This document shows positions 44,144 through 49,477 of a DNA stretch of 49,477 nucleotides, in pieces. The notes under the pieces are model-generated. The model was not told the DNA's origin, ran no database searches, and saw only the letters and a program-made list of their open reading frames with translations. Location: NCBI GenBank assembly GCA_032718475.1, contig JAUCBJ010003472.1, forward strand, positions 1-49,477, in the 5' to 3' direction. Within the stretch, counting starts at the first letter, position 1. The number at the start of each line of letters is the position of its first letter. Position numbers and translations under genes: made by a program. The stretch is from Nemertoderma westbladi (taxonomy: Eukaryota > Xenacoelomorpha > Nemertodermatida > Nemertodermatidae).

Positions 44144-46119
44144 TGCAAAGTATCTGCCAACATTTGGGTCCGTGTTCAAAGTATCTGCCAACATTTGGGT
44201 CCGTGTGCAAAGTATCTGGAATCCTTTGGGTCCGTGTGTCGAGTATCTGACATCCTTTGGGTCCGTGTGCAAAGTATCTGCCAACATTTGGGTCCGTGTT
44301 CAAGGTATCTGCCAACATTTGGGTCCGTGTGCAGAGTATCTGACATCCTTTGGGTCCGTGTGCAAAGTATCTGCCAACATTTGGGTCCGTGTTCAAAGTT
44401 TCTGCCAACATTGGGTCCGTGTGCAAGGTATCTGACATCCTTTCGATCCGTGTGCAAAGTATATGACATCCTTTGGTTCCGTGTGCAAAGTATCTGCCAA
44501 CATTTGGGTCCGTGTTCAAAGTATCTGCCAACATTTGGGTCCGTGTGCAAAGTATCTGCAATCCTTTGGGTCCGTGTACAAAATATATGACATACTTTGG
44601 GTCCGTGTGCAAAGTATCTGCCAACATTTGGGTCCGTGTTCAAAGTATCTGCCAACATTTGGGTCCGTGTGCAAAGTATCTGGAATCCTTTGGGTCCGCG
44701 TGTGTCGAGTATCTGACATCCTTTGGGTGTTGGGTCCATGTTGAAAGTATCTGACATCCTTTGGGTGTTGGGTCCATGTTGAAAGTATCTGACATCCTTT
44801 GGGTCCGTGTTCAAAGTATCTTAGATCCTTTGGGTCCGTGTGCAAAGTATCTGCCAACATTTGGGTCCGTGTTCAAGGTATCTGCCAACATTTGGGTCCG
44901 TGTGCAAATTTTCTGACATCCTTTGGGTCCGTGTGCAAAGTATATGACATCTTTGGGGTCCGTGTGCAAAGTACCTGACATCATTTGTTCCGTGTGCAAA
45001 GTATATGACATCTTTGGGTCCGTGTGCAAAGTATCTGCCAACATTTGGGTTCGTGTGCAAAGTATATGACATCCTTTGGGTCCGTGTGCAAATTATATGA
45101 CATCCTTTGGTTCCGTGTGCAAAGAATCTGCCAAAATTTGGTTCCGTGTTCAAAGTTTCTGCCAATATTTGGGTCCGTGTGCAAAGTATCTGACATCCTT
45201 TGGGTCCATGTGCAAAGTATATGACATCCTTTGGGTCCGTGTGCAAAGTATCTCCCAACATTTGGGTCCGTGTTCAAAGTATCTGTCAACATTTGGGTCC
45301 GTGTGCAAAGTATCTGGAATCCTTTGGGTCCGTGTGTCGAGTATCTAACATCCTTTGGGTCCGTGTGCAAAGTATCTGCCAACATTTGGGTCCGTGTTCA
45401 AGGTATTTGCCAACATTTGGGTCCGTGTGCAGAGTATCTGACATCCTTTGGGTCCGTGTGCAAAGTATCTGCCAACATTTGGGTCCGTGTTCAAAATTTC
45501 TGCCAACATTGGGTCCGTGTGCAAGGTATCTGACATCCTTTGGGTCCGTGTGCAAAGTATATGACATCCTTTGGGTCCGTGTGCAAAGTATCTGACATCC
45601 TTTGGGTCCGTGTGCAAAGTATCTGCCAACATTTGGGTCCGTGTGCAAAGTATCTGGAATCCTTTGGGTCCGTGTGCAAAGTATATGACATCCTTTGGGT
45701 CCGTGTGCAAAGTATCTGCCAACATTTGGGTCCATGTTCAAAGTATCTGCCAACATTGGGTCCGTGTGCAAGGTATCTGACATCCTTTGGGTCCGTGTGC
45801 AAATTATATGACATCCTTTGGGTCCGTGTGCAAAGTATCTGCCAACATTTGGGTCCGTGTTCAAAGTATCTGCCAACATTTGGGTCCGTGTGCAAAGTAT
45901 CTGGAATCCTTTGGGTCCGTGTGCAAAGTATATGACATCCTTTGGGTCCGTGTGCAAAGTATCTGCCAACATTTGGGTCCATGTTCAAAGTATCTGCCAA
46001 CATTTGGGTCCATGTTCAAAGTATCTGACATCCTTTGGGTCCGCGTGTGTCGAGTATCTGACATCCTGACATCCTTCATGCTCAACACAAGAAACTACCA
46101 TCCTTTGGGTCCCTGTTCA
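44144..46119 (-). repeat. 31-bp tandem array, outer segment of the right arm, about 63 copies
   Basis: Continuation of the monomer interrupted by the retrotransposon, in inverse orientation to the left arm. The same subtypes occur in the same inward order as on the left, including the tcgacacacgg/ggattcc pair (44221-44262, 45311-45353). A local variant adds ggtgttgggtcc near 44726-44775. The array ends in a degenerate unit (ggtccctgttcaacgtacag) that corresponds to the inner edge of the left arm. Confidence 0.92.
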
Positions 46120-46462
46120 ACGTACAGTATCTGACATGCTTCGGCACCATTTTATTACCATCATAAACATTAGTAGGTAAATAGCGTAGATTGTATACAA
46201 AGTAACCAATTAGAAATCACCATGGAAAGGTTAGTCAGAATCAATCAGCTGATTCAAATTTATCCAAAAAATGAGGTTTTGGCTCTTTGTGGCTCAGTGC
46301 TTTCCTTATTTTTGCATAATTTTTCGCAGAATTAACTTTGATATCATTAATTTAACACTGTGCAACATCTCCTGTGTCGGAGTGGGTTGGTGCCTCATTG
46401 CTTCATAGTGTAATGGTCATTTTTTGGGTCCGTGTGGGTCTTTGTGCATTTTAACACTGCCC
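46120..46462 (-). repeat. Right terminal inverted arm, near-unique part
   Basis: Inverse copy of 37361-37695, ending CACTGCCC. The monomer-like word gggtccgtgtgggtc lies about 25 bp from the terminus, as on the left. Confidence 0.9.
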
Positions 46463-46471
46463 AAAACAAAC
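46463..46471. repeat. Right 9-bp target-site duplication of the foldback element
   Basis: aaaacaaac, identical to 37352-37360. Confidence 0.88.
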
Positions 46472-47220
46472 TTACAGTAGATCCTGCAAGGCCTGACTTT
46501 GATAAATTTAGATCTTTGCGAACGTAGGTCCTATATAAACAGTATGTATGCGAAAATATATCCTATCTGGGTGAACTTAGATCCTAACTTGGCGAACTTG
46601 ATCCTAACCGGGTGAACTTAGATCCCACGTTGAAAGCAAAGCGAACTTAGATCCCACGTAGTTTACGAGCAAAGAATCGCTATAATTTCCCAATTAATTC
46701 TGTAAATGTTACATACTTTTATCAGATATGGGGGGGGGGGGGGGGGAGACTTTTTCTTACATATTTTTTAAAATCATTTTACCACTTTTTCTATTTTTTT
46801 ACCTATTTTTTTATTGTTTTTTTTTTTACTTATTTTTTTAAATCATTTTACCTATTTTTTATTCAGTTACCGTGCTATCACTGTACCGTGTAGGCTACAG
46901 GACAGGCCTACTGTACCATAATATTCAGATATACATGTAGTACAGTAATAGTACTGCAATGCTGTAGTTAAGTATTTATTTTAGTACTTTATCTTAGTAC
47001 TTATTCTTTATTTATTACTGTGTATTGTCTCATTTTATTATTATAGAGTATACAGTAGTTATGGTACGGTGCAGCATTAACCTGTTAATTACTACATTAC
47101 TAAGTACAATGTATACGTACATTAATGTACATAGTAATGTACATAATGTACATTACTAAGCTATAAGTTTCTGTTATAATGGGGCACGACTATTGTGATA
47201 TATATGATCCCATGCCTATT
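46472..47220. other. AT-rich interval with minor repeats
   Basis: At 46500-46665 the words gaacttagatcc / gtgaacttagatcc recur about five times at roughly 25-45 bp spacing, a decayed tandem repeat. A 17-G run lies at 46730-46746, followed by T-rich sequence. A perfect palindrome with 12-bp arms around one base occupies 47133-47157 (agtaatgtacat and its complement). No gene is seen. Confidence 0.6.
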
Positions 47221-47224
47221 CTAC

Positions 47225-47355
47225 CACAAATGATACACCAGTAGTGTTTTGGTTAGAAAAGCCTGTCGCTGTAACCTGCTATTTTCCTGTATTGTTAAAG
47301 TGATTATTTATTGTTTTGGTTAGAAAAAACGCCTCTGTATCCTGCTCCCTTCCCT
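47225..47355 (+). repeat. Two partial copies of the dispersed repeat family
   Basis: Two direct pieces (gtgttttggttagaaaagcc with ctgtaacctgct, then ttattgttttggttagaaaa with gtatcctgctccc) match the core seen at 10069-10192, 13330-13400 and 48925-49044. A further matching block at 47668-47713 (aaattcgacgcaaataacag) is inverse to 10203-10262. Confidence 0.65.
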
Positions 47356-47667
47356 CCAATTGGCAAAGTGACTGCCAAATTTAAATCAATTCTTCAATCT
47401 GGGAAACGATTCATGGCATTATAATATAATGTCTGTTATTTTTTTAATTTGCAGTAAAATGCACTAAAGTTGTCAGCATTATCTACCAGTCTGCCAGTTG
47501 ATAGACTGCCATGATGACATAATATACTGTATATAGGTAAATAAAACAATAAAATAGGTAAAGGGAATAATTTTAAAAAATACTGTATTGGTGAAATGAT
47601 TTAAAAAAATAGGTAAAATTATTTACAGAAAATAGGGACAGAAAAATAACTGCAAATAAAATGTCAT

Positions 47668-47713
47668 CCCTCTCCTGGGGAAATTCGACGCAAATAACAG
47701 CTGATTACACTCA
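47668..47713 (-). repeat. Dispersed-family segment inverse to 10203-10262
   Basis: The words tcatccctc, ggggaaattcgacgcaaa and taacagctgatta are the reverse complement of the block at 10203-10262, where they adjoin the family core. Here the core lies about 310 bp upstream in direct orientation, so the two pieces are rearranged. Confidence 0.6.
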
Positions 47714-47771
47714 ATAGTTGTAAAGGCTTTTGCGGAATTAGCTGGTTATTTTCCCCGCAAAGTACTCTGTG

Positions 47772-47886
47772 GTTGTTTTAACGGACATAAAAAGCCGTTT
47801 CCTTACTGTACCTGTGTTTTAGTGGACATAAAAGCCATTTCTTCTGTATGTGTACTTTAGCGGACATAACTAGCGATTTTATGTCG
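47772..47886. repeat. Three degenerate copies of a roughly 44-bp repeat
   Basis: The phrase ttttagtggacataaaagcc recurs three times with changes (taacggacataaaaagcc, tagtggacataaaagcc, tagcggacataactagc), each followed by gtttcctt/atttctt/gatttt-like text. Confidence 0.65.
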
Positions 47887-48924
47887 CAATAAGCCAAATA
47901 CTCTAAACATCGGAACTCCGATGACGACATCTATCCGCTGTGTCCACGTGTAACTTTTCTTTGTTCTTTGTTCGTTCTTTGTTCGGTCGACCAATCAGAG
48001 CGGTTTTCACTCTGAGTTGGAGATTGTATACAGAAACTCATGCAATTCAGTCAGTGTGTATCTTTCTAAGCCCCGAACACCGGCTTAGGATTCTTCTGTA
48101 CTTCTGTGGAAGTTTCAGACTTTAGCCAAACATTAGTAGGCTTTGGTCATAGAAACGTATAACTGTTATCGCACCACATATCCTAATCCTATCAATGCAA
48201 ATCATATTGTCAACTACAAACACCGCATTTTTACTGCTATTTACTGTCGGTTCGTTATTAATTATATCAGTTGATGGAATATTGTTATATTTGGATAATA
48301 TCGATAAATAATCATAAAACCCCCAATCTTCTTGATATACTGAAGGTAAGAGACCGGTTACATATAACAATTGCGACTTACATTAAAGTGGTTTTGGAGT
48401 GAATCTAATGCTATTTCATAGGCACTACATGAGTCGGTTGCTGTTCTCTTTATATGTGACTAAAATTAGTGAAGGTCGGCAGATCGGTGTGCAGCATTGT
48501 GCGGTAGTGTGCATGATTGTGACTGATAACAAAGCATCTCCTAAAGAATGCGCTTTATACGTGAATCAATAGCCATCCCGTTGTGTCTAGTGTAAGTCAT
48601 AACTCTGTTTACATATTTAGAGCGCCACGTCCTAAAGGAACTGTTAATATTTCCCGAAAGTGAATATTATTGGTCAGAGATTATATATTAACAATCAGTC
48701 GAATAATACAGTAGGCCTACACCGCAATAAGGTCAAAGCTTCCGAATCCAGTCTCCCGGGTATATCCAGCGGGTGAATGGTCGCGCATAGACTGGCTTCG
48801 GCTAATGTAGTGTATCAAATACTCGTCATAGGCTAAAGTCGATTTATAATCTAGAAGACATCTAAATTTGGCAGGTTAAACTGCTAAAGGTCTGAAAGCG
48901 CGAACAATAGTAACCGTTTCTATT
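47887..48924. other. Unassigned interval with a CCAAT-containing stretch
   Basis: No recognised gene. Near 47990 a gaccaatcagagcgg word is a good CCAAT-box match on the plus strand. Open frames at 47940-48125 (plus) and 48122-48370 (minus) carry no recognisable motif, so a promoter or gene is not claimed. Confidence 0.4.
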
Positions 48925-49044
48925 GTGCTTAGTTTATTAATTTGGTTAAAATAACATGCCACTGTAACCTGCTCCTTTCCCTAAATTGAGAATATAACAT
49001 TGAGGCGGGATATTAATTCGCCAAGGCGGGATTTGCGTCCAGTT
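48925..49044 (+). repeat. Copy of the dispersed repeat family (plus orientation)
   Basis: About 120 bp matching the reverse complement of 10069-10192, from gtgcttagtttatt through ccactgtaacctgctcc and ctaaattgagaat to ggcgggatttgcgtccag. It is the longest match within the family here and defines its extent. Confidence 0.8.
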
Positions 49045-49477
49045 ACTCCCCTCCCCTGTCTCAATTTTATACATTTTTTATTTTTTTAAACTTATGTCGT
49101 TTTTAAAATCACATTGGTAAACTTCTGAGGGACTCTTTTTGTTAAGCTCCACGGTGAAGATACAAAAACATATGGATTATTTTTATCATTCTAATGATTT
49201 ACTTAGACATAGACTTTGTCGTGACTTATCGCCTTACAGTATGGAGTTTAACGTAACTATTTAATAATAATATTAATTAAATTAATTACAGTATTATTGT
49301 ACGCAAGAGTGCATATGTATTGATAACCGCGGACACTCAGCACCAAAATATGCGAAGGCTGTCGTTTAATCATACTGTATTTAGAAACATAGGCCTAAAC
49401 TGTAGTACAGTTAGTATAATATGTGTTAAATCGAATTAATTAAATCTATAATGATAATGTAACGATATCATAGTTGG
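49045..49477. other. Right end, no gene
   Basis: AT-rich sequence without recognisable coding frames, repeats or termini. Confidence 0.5.

Larger units (their letters stand above)
37361..46462. mobile_element. Giant foldback (FB-like) element with 31-bp repeat arms
   Basis: The two ends are inverted copies of each other for about 335 bp (37361-37695 and 46120-46462) with roughly 3% mismatch, beginning GGGCAGTG at each terminus. Inward of each lies an array of a 31-bp monomer, in opposite orientation on the two sides (37696-39384 plus; 39543-46090 minus). They meet at a 158-bp central loop (39385-39542). An exact 9-bp duplication flanks the whole. Without the retrotransposon inserted in its right arm (39768-44139) the element is about 4.7 kb. 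It has no transposase, so it is non-autonomous. Long inverted arms of tandem repeats plus 9-bp duplications are defining traits of Drosophila FB elements. Relationship to FB or to Mutator-like transposases is inferred from structure only. Confidence 0.9.

Noticed and set aside
37361-46462. Inverted structure as a read or assembly foldback artefact
   Set aside because: The arms differ by about 3% and a 9-bp duplication flanks them; an artefact would give identical arms and no duplication.

Overview
This window reads as nuclear DNA of an invertebrate animal, probably marine; the phylum cannot be fixed from sequence alone. It is AT-rich and gene-poor, with long tandem arrays and nested transposons. 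The only confident cellular gene is a spliced homologue of CYRIB/FAM49 (Rac1-binding, CYFIP-related) on the minus strand (about 30.0-32.8 kb). Three coding exons can be placed to the base. The short terminal exon has only weak candidates.

Layout. 1-2.4 kb: no gene seen. 2.4-5.8 kb: a degenerate non-LTR retrotransposon piece split by a 2.8-kb non-autonomous hAT element with a perfect 8-bp target-site duplication (TSD). 5.8-8.3 kb: AT-rich DNA with possible MITEs and a three-copy 37-bp repeat. 8.3-9.45 kb: a 17-bp tandem array bounded by short inverted repeats. 9.5-13 kb: copies of a dispersed repeat family and a LINE 3' tail. 13.06-23.85 kb: a 10.8-kb AT-rich satellite with 26/28-bp monomers and kilobase-scale higher-order duplications, invaded by a 237-bp element with GGATCC-hexamer inverted ends. 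24.8-28.2 kb: a 30-bp minisatellite with an NF-Y-type CCAAT box in most units. 28.2-33.8 kb: the CYRIB-like gene. 33.85-35.87 kb: a degenerate CR1/L2-like LINE on the minus strand, split by a second hAT-type element (819 bp, perfect 8-bp TSD).

37.36-46.46 kb is the most striking object: one composite foldback element. It has about 335-bp near-unique outer arms, each followed by inward arrays of a 31-bp monomer in opposite orientation, a 158-bp central loop with its own palindrome, and an exact 9-bp TSD. This is the architecture of Drosophila FB elements. A young GC-rich Ty3/gypsy retrotransposon (CsRn1-like; 4.37 kb, LTRs of 185/187 bp, 4-bp TSD) sits inside a monomer of its right arm. The retrotransposon has gag, protease, RT-RNase H and integrase but carries lesions in pol. 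Its gag/pol overlap contains a canonical -1 slippery heptamer followed by a strong hairpin.

46.5-49.5 kb holds AT-rich sequence with further copies of the dispersed family and no recognised gene. The arrays and inverted structures suggest repeated growth of tandem repeats from, or next to, transposon sequence. Long open frames inside the arrays are by-products of monomer length and lack of stop codons, and are not annotated as genes.
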